Positions 17,203 through 26,031 of a DNA stretch of 64,000 bases are shown here, in pieces. Position 1 is the first letter of the stretch, and each line of letters begins with the position of its first letter. This DNA is from Bacillota bacterium (lineage in GTDB: Bacteria > Bacillota > SHA-98 > UBA4971), in NCBI GenBank assembly GCA_024653485.1, contig JANLFY010000005.1, forward strand, positions 162,268 through 226,267, given 5' to 3'. The notes beneath the pieces are model-generated. The model did not search any database. It was not told the DNA's origin and saw nothing but the letters and a program-made list of their open reading frames with translations. The translations under genes were made by a program, and so were the position numbers.

Positions 17203-17850
17203 CTAGAGCAGGTACCTTGAGACGAGCCTGATGAACGTGGGCGCAACGTAAGTCTCGACAGCGCTCCCTGCGACGAGGAGCACTACCGCCCCGAGGCACA
17301 CGACCGCCGTAAAGAACAGCTGAGGGTAGATCGGGACGCGTTTGTGACTCAGCCTGTCCAGGGCAAGGGTAACCGCGAACGCGAGCGACGCCTCGCATCC
17401 GGCCAGTATCGCAGGGATGATGAAGATGTTCTGCGGGAGCACCGACGCTGCGGCAAGAACCACCCCTTTCGCCGCCATCTCGTCGACGAGGAATCCCACG
17501 GTGAAGCCTATGACGAAGCCCCTCAGGAAGAGGAGAACCAACACGCCCGGGGCTCCTATCACCGAGAGCCCCAGGAGGAACGCGAGGAGGATCGTCTTGA
17601 CGTTGTTGTAAAGCGCTTGCCTCGGAGCTGCGCCTGCGCCCGCCTCGTTTTGGCCGGACCCACCGAAACCCCTGAAGAACACCATGAGGTCCTCGGCGAG
17701 CTCGGCCTTCTGGCTTCCGGGAAGCGCCCTGACCGAGAGTGAGCCGAATATGACGCCCATCAAGAACATGAAGGTCACTAGGACTAGGACGGGCAGATGC
17801 CTCCTCAGGGATACACCGGCAAAGACCGGGGACCGTGAATCGTCCAGCAT
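17203..17850 (-). CDS. spoIIM: Stage II sporulation protein M
   Basis: 215 aa polytopic membrane protein. SpoIIM is the scaffold of the SpoIIDMP engulfment machine at the septum. Five hydrophobic segments are visible, with the family stretches [15 protein letters not shown] and [33 protein letters not shown] lies 8 bases before the ATG at 17850. A close match to a sigma-E promoter lies directly upstream, in agreement with mother-cell expression in B. subtilis. Confidence 0.94.
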   Translation of the reverse strand: MLDDSRSPVFAGVSLRRHLPVLVLVTFMFLMGVIFGSLSVRALPGSQKAELAEDLMVFFRGFGGSGQNEAGAGAAPRQALYNNVKTILLAFLLGLSVIGAPGVLVLLFLRGFVIGFTVGFLVDEMAAKGVVLAAASVLPQNIFIIPAILAGCEASLAFAVTLALDRLSHKRVPIYPQLFFTAVVCLGAVVLLVAGSAVETYVAPTFIRLVSRYLL

Positions 17851-17882
17851 CGCGCGATCCTCCTTCGGACCACCTCCTTAGA

Positions 17883-17911
17883 TGTGTATGTCCACGCTCG
17901 CCGCGATATTC
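17883..17911 (-). promoter_or_regulatory. Sigma-E-type promoter of spoIIM
   Basis: Minus strand GAATATC (17905-17911), 14-base spacer, CATACACA (17883-17890). Six of seven and seven of eight positions fit the Bacillus sigma-E consensus. The start of transcription would be near 17876, about 26 bases before the spoIIM ATG. Confidence 0.65.
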
Positions 17912-17961
17912 ACGGTTCCAGCACCGCTCTTGCGCCTATCCGACGCTGCGGGGGCTCGTGC

Positions 17962-18138
17962 TCAATCGTCGTCCGACATACCCCCGAGGGACTTGCCACA
18001 GCGTCCGCCCCCACCGGCGATAAGAGGCGGAGTACCGTCAAAGGTGAGATTCCTGGCAGCGGACACCCTGACAGGACGCTCGCGGCCGTCCCGTCCGATG
18101 TGCACGTGAAGGTCGACGAAAGACCGCTCCAGCTCCAC
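17962..18138 (-). pseudogene. Remnant of an endonuclease-Q-like (TIGR00375) PHP-domain gene
   Basis: A 58-codon frame starts with GTG right after the nudF stop. Its start, FVDLHVHIGRDGRERPVRVS followed by AARNLTF, is the N-terminus of the endonuclease Q / TIGR00375 family, including the metal-binding DLHVHIG; full-length members have about 380-400 residues. After LTFD it jumps to a Gly-rich tail PPLIAGGGGRCGKSLGG, which resembles the family C-terminus as I remember it, and then stops. This looks like a large internal deletion. The full-length gene commonly lies between nudF and spoIIM in Firmicutes. It could still make a 58-residue peptide. Confidence 0.58.
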
Positions 18139-18717
18139 CTATATTAGCCCCTTGGACATCGCGGCGAGCAGCCCGAGGACGGTCTTGCCGTCGCGGATCT
18201 CTCCCCTTGCCAGCATCGCCTCCACCTCTTCGCGGCGCACACGCCTCGTCTCTATGAGCTCGTCCTCCTCCGGTCTGTCCTGCCCGGCCACGAGCTCCTT
18301 CGCGAAGAAAAGGTGCAGCACTTCGTCGCAAAACCCAGGAGACGTATAGAAGGGCAAGATCTCTTCGAGTCTCTTTGCTCGGTAGCCGGTTTCTTCCTCA
18401 AGCTCGCGAGCGGCACACTCGCTCGGGCTCTCGCCCGGGTCCAGCTTCCCGGCGGGGATCTCCCAGAGGGTCGAGCGAATTGGGTACCGGTACTGGCGCA
18501 CGAGGATCACCGAACCGTCCCGGTCGACGGCCACAATCGCCACGCCGCCGGGGTGTTCCACAACCTCACGCGTCGACCGCCTTCCCGACGGCAGCTCGAC
18601 TTCGTCCACGCGCAGGGTGAGGATGGCCCCCCGGTACACCGACCTCGAACCGACCTGTCTCTCCGCAAACTGCGCCTCTTCCAACGCGAGTCCCTCCAAT
18701 TCGTGGGCACGTAGCAT
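18139..18717 (-). CDS. nudF: ADP-ribose pyrophosphatase (NUDIX)
   Basis: 192 aa. The NUDIX box is complete: G-x5-E-x7-RELEEETG at about residues 90-112, preceded by QYRYPIRSTLWEIPAGKL, which is diagnostic of ADP-sugar pyrophosphatases. It hydrolyses ADP-ribose to AMP and ribose-5-phosphate. The stop is followed at once by the GTG of the remnant PHP gene. It is the first gene of the minus-strand nudF-spoIIM-xerD direction, and the mciZ-like gene starts divergently 259 bases upstream. Confidence 0.9.
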   Translation of the reverse strand: MLRAHELEGLALEEAQFAERQVGSRSVYRGAILTLRVDEVELPSGRRSTREVVEHPGGVAIVAVDRDGSVILVRQYRYPIRSTLWEIPAGKLDPGESPSECAARELEEETGYRAKRLEEILPFYTSPGFCDEVLHLFFAKELVAGQDRPEEDELIETRRVRREEVEAMLARGEIRDGKTVLGLLAAMSKGLI

Positions 18718-18976
18718 GAAACGGCCCGATAGTGCGTATCCTCTTATCAGATCCGAGGGGTATGTCCCCTAGGTTCGCCGTGGCAGCCGAGCCTCCCAGC
18801 CGCCGCGTGATCGGGATCCGGGACCGCCTGCCGCAAGAACCCGGCGGGCATGTGGCCGGAGCTCACGGGGCGGCGGAAGGTGGTCGAAATGCGCATCGGT
18901 GGCGACCGTGGAGAATGAGCCTACGTCACAAAGCCCACGTGACCCATGAGACGCTCACAAGGAGGCACTTTCAGGC

Positions 18977-19108
18977 ATGACCATAGTGGTTCACAAGGAA
19001 GCCCTTTGGATCGCGGGAAAGCCCTCGGAGATCCTCCGCGCTCTCGCCATCCTCTGCAAAGGCCACGTCACCTTGGCCGAGCTTCTCTCCTCCCCCCGTG
19101 GCTCCTAG
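18977..19108 (+). CDS. mciZ: MciZ-like Z-ring inhibitor candidate (43 aa)
   Basis: A 43-residue plus-strand frame with AAGGAGG 11 bases before its ATG. The core LWIAGKPSEILRALAIL..TLAELL resembles MciZ, the mother-cell peptide that binds the FtsZ C-terminal end and blocks Z-rings during sporulation (Bacillus core: LVGKAWEIRAKL). In B. subtilis mciZ also lies next to nudF. The stop TAG overlaps the stop of the convergent DUF3866 gene at the shared CTAG (19105-19108). Family membership rests on short similarity and synteny, so it is a candidate call. Confidence 0.6.
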   Translation: MTIVVHKEALWIAGKPSEILRALAILCKGHVTLAELLSSPRGS

Positions 19109-20211
19109 GATTCGGCGCGGCGCGTGGCGCACGCGATCTTGCCGGCCAACACACCCGCGGCGCCCGCGGCCAGGAAGAAGGCGGGATCCTCGTCCGGGCC
19201 CCGCCCCATCGTCCTGACACGAACGTTCGTGCGCTTGAGCCTCTCCACGGCTGGACGCCCGTCTTCCACCAGGACGACGTGGCGCCGGTCCACGCCTTCC
19301 CGGGCAAGCTGAAGCCTCAGCCGGCGCAGTTCCTCTCTGCCCAGTTCCGGCACGACCACAATACACCTCGCCAGCGCGACGCGGGACAGGATCGTGAGAG
19401 TGTGATGGCTCACACCGTAGTGTCTTGCCCGCGCGTCAGAGAAGCTCACTCTCGGAGCCACGACCGGCGTCCCTCCCAGAGAATACGCCGCGTTGGCCAC
19501 TTCTCCCTGCTGAATCCCGGAGAACCCATACTTGGTGGCAGTTCCGGCCTGTCCCGGACCCATTGAGACGATCACCGCATCGCCCCGAGCGCACGCGCGC
19601 GCTGCGGCGAGGGCAGAGTGGAGGCTCACCGCCTCGAGATCGCCGCCGAAAGCGTGGCCGCACGTGATCGCCAAGTCGATGAGTCCCTTTTCGCGCAGCT
19701 CCCGCACGAGCGAGCTGTACGGTAGGGGTAGCGCTCCGCCATCCGTCATCACGTACACAACCCGCGTCTCGTCACCAGCTGTTTCCTTTATTCCCGCTGC
19801 TACCGGCGCTATCATGCTGTGGAGTTCGCAAGCCACCACCGGAGTGCCCTCCAGCGACGAGAAGGACTCCAACGCCGGACGGTACGGGCTCGTCTCTTCC
19901 TCCACGGCCAGGCACCTCACCTGCATCGGAGTGTAGCGTACCTTCATTATGTGACCTGTCCCGGGCCCCACGTCAAGGTCGAGGCGGTCCCTCCCGACCA
20001 CCCACATGACGAAGTGGTGTCCCCCGGTGCCCAGACCGAGTTCCACCGCAGTAGTGTTGAGAACGACTTCGTCTCCCACCGAGCACGGCCCGGTCAAATC
20101 CTCGTAGCACAGTGCTTCCGCCGTCACACCTTCGCACTGTACTTCGGCCTTCACGACCCCTCGCCCGAACCGTGCCACGGACTTCACTACGCCTACTCGT
20201 GCTCCTATCAT
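19105..20211 (-). CDS. DUF3866 family protein
   Basis: About 368 aa. DUF3866 proteins lie beside nudF and spoIIM in many Firmicutes; function unknown. Typical stretches are VGRDRLDLDVGPGTGHIMKVRYTPMQ, YVMTDGGALPLPYSSLVR, ITCGHAFGGDLEAVSLHSAL and GPGQAGTATKYGFSGIQQGE, followed by HYGVSHHTLT. The DGGALP and GPGxxGTxT motifs hint at a ligand pocket. The start is uncertain: ATG at 20211 or GTG at 20214; AGGAGG lies 15-18 bases upstream, rather far. Confidence 0.88.
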   Translation of the reverse strand: MIGARVGVVKSVARFGRGVVKAEVQCEGVTAEALCYEDLTGPCSVGDEVVLNTTAVELGLGTGGHHFVMWVVGRDRLDLDVGPGTGHIMKVRYTPMQVRCLAVEEETSPYRPALESFSSLEGTPVVACELHSMIAPVAAGIKETAGDETRVVYVMTDGGALPLPYSSLVRELREKGLIDLAITCGHAFGGDLEAVSLHSALAAARACARGDAVIVSMGPGQAGTATKYGFSGIQQGEVANAAYSLGGTPVVAPRVSFSDARARHYGVSHHTLTILSRVALARCIVVVPELGREELRRLRLQLAREGVDRRHVVLVEDGRPAVERLKRTNVRVRTMGRGPDEDPAFFLAAGAAGVLAGKIACATRRAES

Positions 20212-20337
20212 CACAGCGCCACGGCGAAGCCTCCTTGCAGGGATGTGCCGATCTCCGTCGTATTCCGCATTAGAATATGTTCCCCGCGCCGGGGACAGCA
20301 TACTCAGTGGTGACTGCATGGGAACGGAGGAGTCAGC

Positions 20338-20949
20338 GTGAGCAGATGGCAGTTCTGGGTGGCTATCTTCATCGCCCTTGCGCTTGCGGGATGGGGAATG
20401 GGCGCTTCCATGAGGCTCGCACGCGACCTCCAACGCGTCGAGAAAGACCTTGACCGCGCCTTCGCCGACCTCTCGGCGCTCTCCAAGCGCGTCAACGAGA
20501 TGACGGCTGCCGTCCAGACTCGTCCCGCCACCGAGGTCACCGTGTACTTCGGCCGTACCACACTTACCGATTCCTACCTCGTGCCTGTCAAGGCCACGGT
20601 CCCTGCCGGAACCGACGCGATGCGGGGAGCGCTAGAGCTGCTAGCAAGAGGCCCGGCGCCTGAAACCGGGCTCGAAAGGCTCGTCCCAGAGGGGACAAAG
20701 GTGTTGGGAGTGAGCGCAAGCGGAGATCTCGCCACGGCCGACTTCTCGAGCGAGATCCGCACTAGATTCCCCGGAGGCAGCCGCACGGAGGAGCTCCTCG
20801 CCTGGTCCATCGTGAACACGCTCACTGAGTTCCCAGGGATAGCAAGGGTTCAGATCCTCATTGAAGGCAAGAAAGAGGAGAGCATCGGCGGCCACGTGGG
20901 CATCGACGCTCCCCTCGAGAGGAACCCGTCTCTGATAAGGCCCCAATAG
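20338..20949 (+). CDS. GerMN-domain protein (GerM-like)
   Basis: 203 aa. One N-terminal membrane anchor (about 5-26) and a short coiled-coil-like stretch (LARDLQRVEKDLDRAFADL) precede a single GerMN domain: VTVYFGRTTLTDSYLVPV, LLARGPAPETGLERLVPEGTKVL and AWSIVNTLTEFPGIARVQILIEG. GerM in Bacillus is a sporulation lipoprotein with two such domains, needed for the SpoIIIAH-SpoIIQ complex; this copy has one domain and no lipobox. GGAGGAG lies 8 bases before the GTG at 20338. It is divergent from DUF3866 with a GC-rich inverted repeat (near 20278-20297) between them. Confidence 0.84.
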   Translation: MSRWQFWVAIFIALALAGWGMGASMRLARDLQRVEKDLDRAFADLSALSKRVNEMTAAVQTRPATEVTVYFGRTTLTDSYLVPVKATVPAGTDAMRGALELLARGPAPETGLERLVPEGTKVLGVSASGDLATADFSSEIRTRFPGGSRTEELLAWSIVNTLTEFPGIARVQILIEGKKEESIGGHVGIDAPLERNPSLIRPQ

Positions 20950-20969
20950 TTCCTGCGAACGCCCGAGCG

Positions 20970-21524
20970 CTACCCCACCCGGCCAGACGCCGCCGCTAGG
21001 TCCCTGCCCCGCGCGATGGCCTGTTCGTTGAGGGGGATGAGCCCGTGGCGGCGCTCAGGAAGGACCTTCTTCATCGCCGCAAGCACGGTCTCCACGCTGA
21101 CGACGCCTGTGGCGGCGAGGTACGCCCCTAGAGCGACCATGTTCGCTACCCTCATGTCGCCTATCTCGTTGGCGATCTCGTTAGCCGGCACGGCGAGCAC
21201 CCTGACGTCGCTTCTCGACGGCCTGGTGTCGACGAGCGAGCTATTGTATATGACAAGCCCGCCGGGCCTTACCATCCCCTGGAACTTCTCCAGAGACGGC
21301 CTGTTCATCGCCACCACGCTCGTGGGCTCGTTCACTAGCGGAGACGCGATCTCTCTTTCAGACACGACGACACCGCAGTTCGCCGTGCCTCCGCGCATCT
21401 CCGGGCCGTAGGACGGCATCCATGTCACGTTGCGACCTTCCATCATCCCTGCGTAGGTGACCAGCTGCCCCATGAGGAGCACTCCCTGCCCACCGAATCC
21501 CGCGAAGATGACCTCCTCGTGCAT
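20970..21524 (-). CDS. vorC: 2-oxoacid:ferredoxin oxidoreductase, gamma subunit
   Basis: 184 aa gamma domain of the POR/VOR/KOR family. It has FAGFGGQGVLLMGQLV at the start and SYGPEMRGGTANCGVVVS. With the delta, alpha and beta genes upstream it makes a four-subunit, CoA-dependent enzyme that oxidises 2-oxoacids to acyl-CoA and reduces ferredoxin. It starts 2 bases after the beta gene. The branched-chain (VOR) assignment comes from the neighbouring leucine dehydrogenase and butyrate kinases; 2-oxoglutarate is possible. Confidence 0.9.
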   Translation of the reverse strand: MHEEVIFAGFGGQGVLLMGQLVTYAGMMEGRNVTWMPSYGPEMRGGTANCGVVVSEREIASPLVNEPTSVVAMNRPSLEKFQGMVRPGGLVIYNSSLVDTRPSRSDVRVLAVPANEIANEIGDMRVANMVALGAYLAATGVVSVETVLAAMKKVLPERRHGLIPLNEQAIARGRDLAAASGRVG

Positions 21525-21526
21525 GC

Positions 21527-22273
21527 TCAGCCCACCTCCGGAACCTTGGTGTACTCCCCGAGCGGGTAGTACACGGCCATCTTGTCATCGACCCACTTGA
21601 GGGCATCGACGGGGGACAGACCCCAGTTCGTGGGGCACGTGGACAGGAACTCCACAAGGCTGAACCCCTTTCCGTCCAGCTGTGTCTCAAATGCCTTCTT
21701 CACGGTGCGCCTGGCCTTAGCCACGTTGGCCGGATTCGTAACGGAGACCCTGGCAATGTACGCAGGCCCCGAGAGCGACGATAGGAGCTCGCAAACCTTT
21801 ATCGGATGGCCCGCCACCTCGGGGTCCCGACCTCTTGGAGACGTGGTCGTTCTCTGCCCTGGGAGGGTCGTTGGAGCCATCTGGCCACCGGTCATGCCGT
21901 AGATGGCGTTGTTCACGAAGATGACCGTTATCTTCTCTCCCCTCGAAGCCGCGTGGACTATCTCGCCGGCTCCTATGGAGGCAAGGTCGCCGTCGCCTTG
22001 ATAGGTGAACACGACCGTGTTCGGCGACGCACGCTTGATCCCGGTCGCCACGGCCGGGGCCCTCCCGTGGGAAGCCTCAACGAAATCGCAGTTGAAGTAA
22101 TCATAAGCGAGCACCGCGCAACCCACCGGCGATATCCCCACGGCACGCTCGCGCACCCCGAGCTCGTCGATGACCTCGGCAATGAGCCGGTGAATGATCC
22201 CGTGAGTGCACCCCGGGCAGTAGTGCGTAGGCACGTCCGCGAGCGCCTCAGGCCGCCCGAATACCTTCTGCAT
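21527..22273 (-). CDS. vorA: 2-oxoacid:ferredoxin oxidoreductase, beta (TPP-binding) subunit
   Basis: 248 aa. The TPP-binding motif is [20 protein letters not shown] ending with [16 protein letters not shown]. The N-terminal YCPGCTHG and ISPVGCAV hold family cysteines. It ends with an [13 protein letters not shown] motif typical of KOR/VOR beta subunits. The ATG at 22273 follows the alpha-subunit stop by 3 bases. Confidence 0.93.
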   Translation of the reverse strand: MQKVFGRPEALADVPTHYCPGCTHGIIHRLIAEVIDELGVRERAVGISPVGCAVLAYDYFNCDFVEASHGRAPAVATGIKRASPNTVVFTYQGDGDLASIGAGEIVHAASRGEKITVIFVNNAIYGMTGGQMAPTTLPGQRTTTSPRGRDPEVAGHPIKVCELLSSLSGPAYIARVSVTNPANVAKARRTVKKAFETQLDGKGFSLVEFLSTCPTNWGLSPVDALKWVDDKMAVYYPLGEYTKVPEVG

Positions 22274-22276
22274 TCC

Positions 22277-23341
22277 TCACGCCCCCTTTTCCACGATCTT
22301 CACGATCTCATCCAGTATCTCCCTGGGCGAGGGGCTCATGCCTCCGGTCCTCCCGTAGAAGTGCACAGGCTTTGTATCGCCGCAAGCCAGCCTTACGTCT
22401 TCCACCATTTGGCCGAGGCTCATCTCCACTACCAGCACTCGCGAAGCGCCCGCGGTCGCGGCCGCCAGCGCCTCGTATGGAAACGGCCATAGGCTGATCG
22501 GCCTGAACAAGCCGACTCGCAACCCGCGCTCCCTGGCCCTTTCGAGCGCAGCACGGGCTATGCGTGCGGTCGTGCCGTACGCCACGAGCACCACATCGGC
22601 GTCCTCCGTCATGTGCGTGGCGTAACGCACCTGCTCTGCGGCCATCCGTCGGTACTTGTCAGCCAGGCGCAAGTTATGCCGCTCCAACTTCGCGGGGTCG
22701 AGGTACAAGGACGTTATGACGTTCTTCGGTCGGCCCATCGCGCCCGTCGTCGCCCAGGTCTTCGGCGGAAGGTCGGCCCTCGGCTGCCGCTCGCGCATTT
22801 CCACAGGCTCCATCATCTGGCCGAGGATCGCGTCACCAAGGAGCATGACGGGGTTGCGGTACAACTCGGCGAGGTCGAACGCCTCCATCGTGAGGTCCAC
22901 TAGCTCCTGCACGGTGGAAGGGCCGAGCACCAAGAGGCGATAGTCACCGTGGCCGCCACCCTTGGTGGCCTGAAAGTAATCGGACTGCGCACCCTGTATC
23001 CCCCCGAGGCCCGGGCCTCCGCGCACTATGTTCACGATGACGCAAGGAAGCTCCGCGCCGGCCATGTACGAGATGGCCTCCTGCATGAGGCTGATCCCCG
23101 GGCTAGACGAGGTGGTCATCACCCGAGCCCCCGTGCATGCGGCCCCGTATACCATATTGCTCCCGGCGACCTCGCTTTCCGCCTGCAGGAACACCCCTCC
23201 GACTTCAGGCATACGCCTCGACATGTACTCGGGTATCTCGTTCTGGGGGGTTATGGGGTATCCAAAGAAACACCTGCATCCCGCTATTATGGCAGCCTCT
23301 GCCACAGCCTCATTGCCTTTCATCAAGATCCTCTCGGCCAT
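22277..23341 (-). CDS. vorB: 2-oxoacid:ferredoxin oxidoreductase, alpha subunit (VorB-like)
   Basis: 354 aa, the length of VorB/KorA alpha subunits with domains I and II joined. Key stretches: [63 protein letters not shown] (both read in parts), and the C-terminal [22 protein letters not shown] [14 protein letters not shown]. The start [12 protein letters not shown] follows GGAGGG at a good distance. The gene is in the order delta-alpha-beta-gamma, read leftward. Confidence 0.93.
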   Translation of the reverse strand: MAERILMKGNEAVAEAAIIAGCRCFFGYPITPQNEIPEYMSRRMPEVGGVFLQAESEVAGSNMVYGAACTGARVMTTSSSPGISLMQEAISYMAGAELPCVIVNIVRGGPGLGGIQGAQSDYFQATKGGGHGDYRLLVLGPSTVQELVDLTMEAFDLAELYRNPVMLLGDAILGQMMEPVEMRERQPRADLPPKTWATTGAMGRPKNVITSLYLDPAKLERHNLRLADKYRRMAAEQVRYATHMTEDADVVLVAYGTTARIARAALERARERGLRVGLFRPISLWPFPYEALAAATAGASRVLVVEMSLGQMVEDVRLACGDTKPVHFYGRTGGMSPSPREILDEIVKIVEKGA

Positions 23342-23359
23342 GCGCGCCCTCCCTCCTCC

Positions 23360-23563
23360 CTATCTGTACACTTCGATGGCCACTTCGGGGCACATCCGGG
23401 CGCAAGCGGTACAGGAGTTGCACCGTTCCTCGTCGATGAGCGTCGCCGGGTGAAACCCCTTGCTGTTGAAGTGCTCAGCCATTGCCAACGCTTTCCTCGG
23501 ACAGAAGGTGACGCACAGCTCGCACCCTTTGCACCGTTCCTCGTTGAACACGACCTTCGGCAT
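23360..23563 (-). CDS. vorD: 2-oxoacid:ferredoxin oxidoreductase, delta subunit (2x[4Fe-4S] ferredoxin)
   Basis: 67 aa ferredoxin-like subunit with two complete cluster motifs, CKGCELCVTFCP and CNSCTACARMCP. It passes electrons from the TPP-bound intermediate to the external ferredoxin. AGGAGG lies 9 bases before the ATG at 23563. It sits between buk1 and the alpha subunit. Confidence 0.93.
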   Translation of the reverse strand: MPKVVFNEERCKGCELCVTFCPRKALAMAEHFNSKGFHPATLIDEERCNSCTACARMCPEVAIEVYR

Positions 23564-23576
23564 CTAACCAAACCTC

Positions 23577-24695
23577 CTACCTGTACACCTTGGCCTCTTC
23601 CTCGCCACGCAGGACGCGGAGGCAGGCTTGAGCGAGCGCCTGCATCTCGTTTTCGCCAGGGTACACCATTACGGGAGCTATGAAGCTGACCCTGTCCCTG
23701 ATCCACTCCACCATGCGGCGCGAGTGGGCTAGACCCCCCGTGAGGATGATCGCGTCGACATCCCCCGAAAGCACTGCGGCATACGCTCCTATTTCCTTAG
23801 CTACCTGATAGGCCATGGCCTCGAAAATGATTTCGGCGCGCTCATCGCCCGCGCCGATGCGCCTCTCTACTTCCGAAGCGTCGCTTGTCCCAAGGTAGGC
23901 CACGAGGCCGCCGGCGCCGACCAGTTTCCTCATGACTTGGTCTTCGGAGTACTTACCCGAAAAGCAAAGGTCCACCACGCCGAGGGCGGGAACGGCGCCC
24001 GCTCGCTCTGGCGTGAAGGGGCCTTCGCCATCCAGGCCGTTGCTTACGTCGACCACCCGCCCCTTGAGATGCGCACCAACGGTTATGCCGCCTCCCAGAT
24101 GCGCTACGACGAGGTTCAGGTCTTCGTACCGCATGCCCAAGTCTCTCGCCGCCTGCCTCGCGACCGCTTTGTGGTTGAGGGCGTGGAAAACGCTGCGTCG
24201 TGGGATCTCGGGAAGCCCTGAGAGCCTCGCAACGTCCCACAGCTCGTCCACGACCACGGGGTCCGCGATGAACGCCCGTGCCCGCGCGCGTGCCGCTATC
24301 TCGCGGGCAAGGGGAGCACCGAGGTTCGAAGCGTGCGGCACCGACCCCGCTCCGGTGAGGTCGCGCACCATCTCCTCGTTTACCTCGTACACTCCACTCT
24401 CCACGGGCTTGAGCAGCCCTCCTCGCCCCACGACCGCGTCAAAGTCGGTCACGGACTCTCCGTGTTTCCCGAGAGCACCGAGGATGGCGTCAAGCCTCAT
24501 CTGATACTGCTTGCTCACGCCACCGATCTTCGCCAGTTCGGCGCTTTCATGGGATACAGTCTCTTGGAAGAGCATGTGCTCGTCAACGTACACAGCTATC
24601 TTAGTCGAGGTGGACCCCGGGTTGATCACCAGGATCCGAAAGCCGCGGCCGTGGTCTGACCCGGGCTTGGTTGCAGAGTTCTCTGTACAAGCCAT
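23577..24695 (-). CDS. buk: Butyrate kinase (copy 1)
   Basis: 372 aa ASKHA-fold acyl kinase making ATP from butyryl-, isobutyryl- or isovaleryl-phosphate. It has LVINPGSTSTKIAVY near the start, VVAHLGGGITVGAH, DGEGPFTPERAG, VAYLGTSDASEVERR and AMAYQVAKEIGAYAAVL. About 18 additional residues precede the usual N-terminus. It lies between bcd and vorD, with 151 bases to bcd and no promoter that I can see there. It is clearly paralogous to the gene at 26960. Confidence 0.95.
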   Translation of the reverse strand: MACTENSATKPGSDHGRGFRILVINPGSTSTKIAVYVDEHMLFQETVSHESAELAKIGGVSKQYQMRLDAILGALGKHGESVTDFDAVVGRGGLLKPVESGVYEVNEEMVRDLTGAGSVPHASNLGAPLAREIAARARARAFIADPVVVDELWDVARLSGLPEIPRRSVFHALNHKAVARQAARDLGMRYEDLNLVVAHLGGGITVGAHLKGRVVDVSNGLDGEGPFTPERAGAVPALGVVDLCFSGKYSEDQVMRKLVGAGGLVAYLGTSDASEVERRIGAGDERAEIIFEAMAYQVAKEIGAYAAVLSGDVDAIILTGGLAHSRRMVEWIRDRVSFIAPVMVYPGENEMQALAQACLRVLRGEEEAKVYR

Positions 24696-24846
24696 GATCG
24701 TGTCCCCTCTTCGTGCTCTTCGTTCAGCCCGCCGGGGAAGCCCTCATAACGCCGGGGAGCGCCCATGGCCTCGGCGAGCGCCTCGTCACCCAGGCTCGCC
24801 TCACGCCGGGCGCGCCCCCGTGTTCTCTCATGTCGCGCCAGCCACC

Positions 24847-25917
24847 CTACGCCGGCACGTATACCTTGCGAATCTTCCCAAGTTTCTCTATTCTCTCCTC
24901 GGCAAGCCTAGCCGCCGCCTTGTAAGTAGGGATCTTCTCCCTCTTCGCTATCTCGATGACCTTCAGCACGTTTTCGTATATGCCCGACGCCTTGCGAAGC
25001 GCCCTCTCCCTGTTGTAACCGTAGAATTCGTCAGCTACGTTTATTACTCCTCCCGCGTTGATGATGTAGTCCGGAGCGTAGAGTATTCCCATGTCTTCCA
25101 GGGCGTCGCCGTGCCGCTCCTCCTTGAGTTGGTTGTTCGCGGCCCCTGCCACGATCTTGCACTTGAGTTTCGGAAGCGTCTCGTCGTTTATGACGGAACC
25201 CAGGGCACAGGGGCAGAACACGTCGCACGTGACGTCGAACACCTCGCTCGGAGCGATCTGCTTGGCCCCAAAATCCTTGGCCGCCTGGCTCGCCCGGTCT
25301 TCATAGATGTCGGTCACGTACACCTTCGCGCCTTCCTCGGAAAGGTATCTCACCACGTTGTAACCCACGTGGCCCGCGCCCTGGACGACGACTGTCTTGC
25401 CCTTGAGGGAATCGCTCCCAAAGACCTCCTTCGCACATGCCTTCATGCCCCTAACCACCCCGAACGCGGTCACGGGCGAGGGATCGCCGCTCGAGCCGGT
25501 CATCGCGGACAGGCCCAGGACGTGGTCGGTCTCGGCATGGACGATCTCCATGTCCTCCACGCTCACTCCCACGTCCTCCGCGGTGAGATACCGGCCTCCG
25601 AGGGTATCGACGAACCTCCCGAACGCCCGGAAGAGCGCCTCGGACTTGTCCTTGCGCGGGTCGCCGATGATGACGGACTTGCCCCCACCGAAATCGAGCC
25701 CGGCGGCAGCGTTCTTGTACGTCATCCCACGGGCGAGCCTCAAGGCATCTACCAAGGCATCTTCCTCCGATGCGTAAGGCCACATCCTGCACCCGCCGAG
25801 GGCGGGGCCGAGCGTCGTGTCATGAATGGCAATGATGGCCCGCAGCCCCGACGCTTCGTCGTTCGCGAAAACCACTTGCTCAAACCCGTAACGTCCCATC
25901 TCTTCAAAGAGCTTCAA
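24847..25917 (-). CDS. bcd: Leucine (branched-chain amino acid) dehydrogenase
   Basis: 356 aa NAD-dependent Glu/Leu/Phe/Val dehydrogenase that deaminates Leu, Ile and Val to 2-oxoacids, the substrates of the VOR enzyme encoded downstream. The start [37 protein letters not shown], the catalytic-lysine region [16 protein letters not shown], the NAD fold [12 protein letters not shown] and [11 protein letters not shown] identify leucine dehydrogenase. The start is TTG at 25917 with GGAGG 8 bases upstream. Confidence 0.95.
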   Translation of the reverse strand: MKLFEEMGRYGFEQVVFANDEASGLRAIIAIHDTTLGPALGGCRMWPYASEEDALVDALRLARGMTYKNAAAGLDFGGGKSVIIGDPRKDKSEALFRAFGRFVDTLGGRYLTAEDVGVSVEDMEIVHAETDHVLGLSAMTGSSGDPSPVTAFGVVRGMKACAKEVFGSDSLKGKTVVVQGAGHVGYNVVRYLSEEGAKVYVTDIYEDRASQAAKDFGAKQIAPSEVFDVTCDVFCPCALGSVINDETLPKLKCKIVAGAANNQLKEERHGDALEDMGILYAPDYIINAGGVINVADEFYGYNRERALRKASGIYENVLKVIEIAKREKIPTYKAAARLAEERIEKLGKIRKVYVPA

Positions 25918-26031
25918 TTCCGGACCTCCTCCCTTTTCATGGCCTCTTTCCTCCATGCCCGGCGCCGGCAAGCGACGTACCTCGTGCCGTCGCAAACGCT
26001 GCGCGCTGAGTACCGAGCGGTTCACACGGCT

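Noticed and set aside
20278..20297. GC-rich inverted repeat between DUF3866 and the gerM-like gene as a terminator
   Set aside because: It lies between two divergent genes, has no U-tract, and one arm has a bulge; at most a weak operator.
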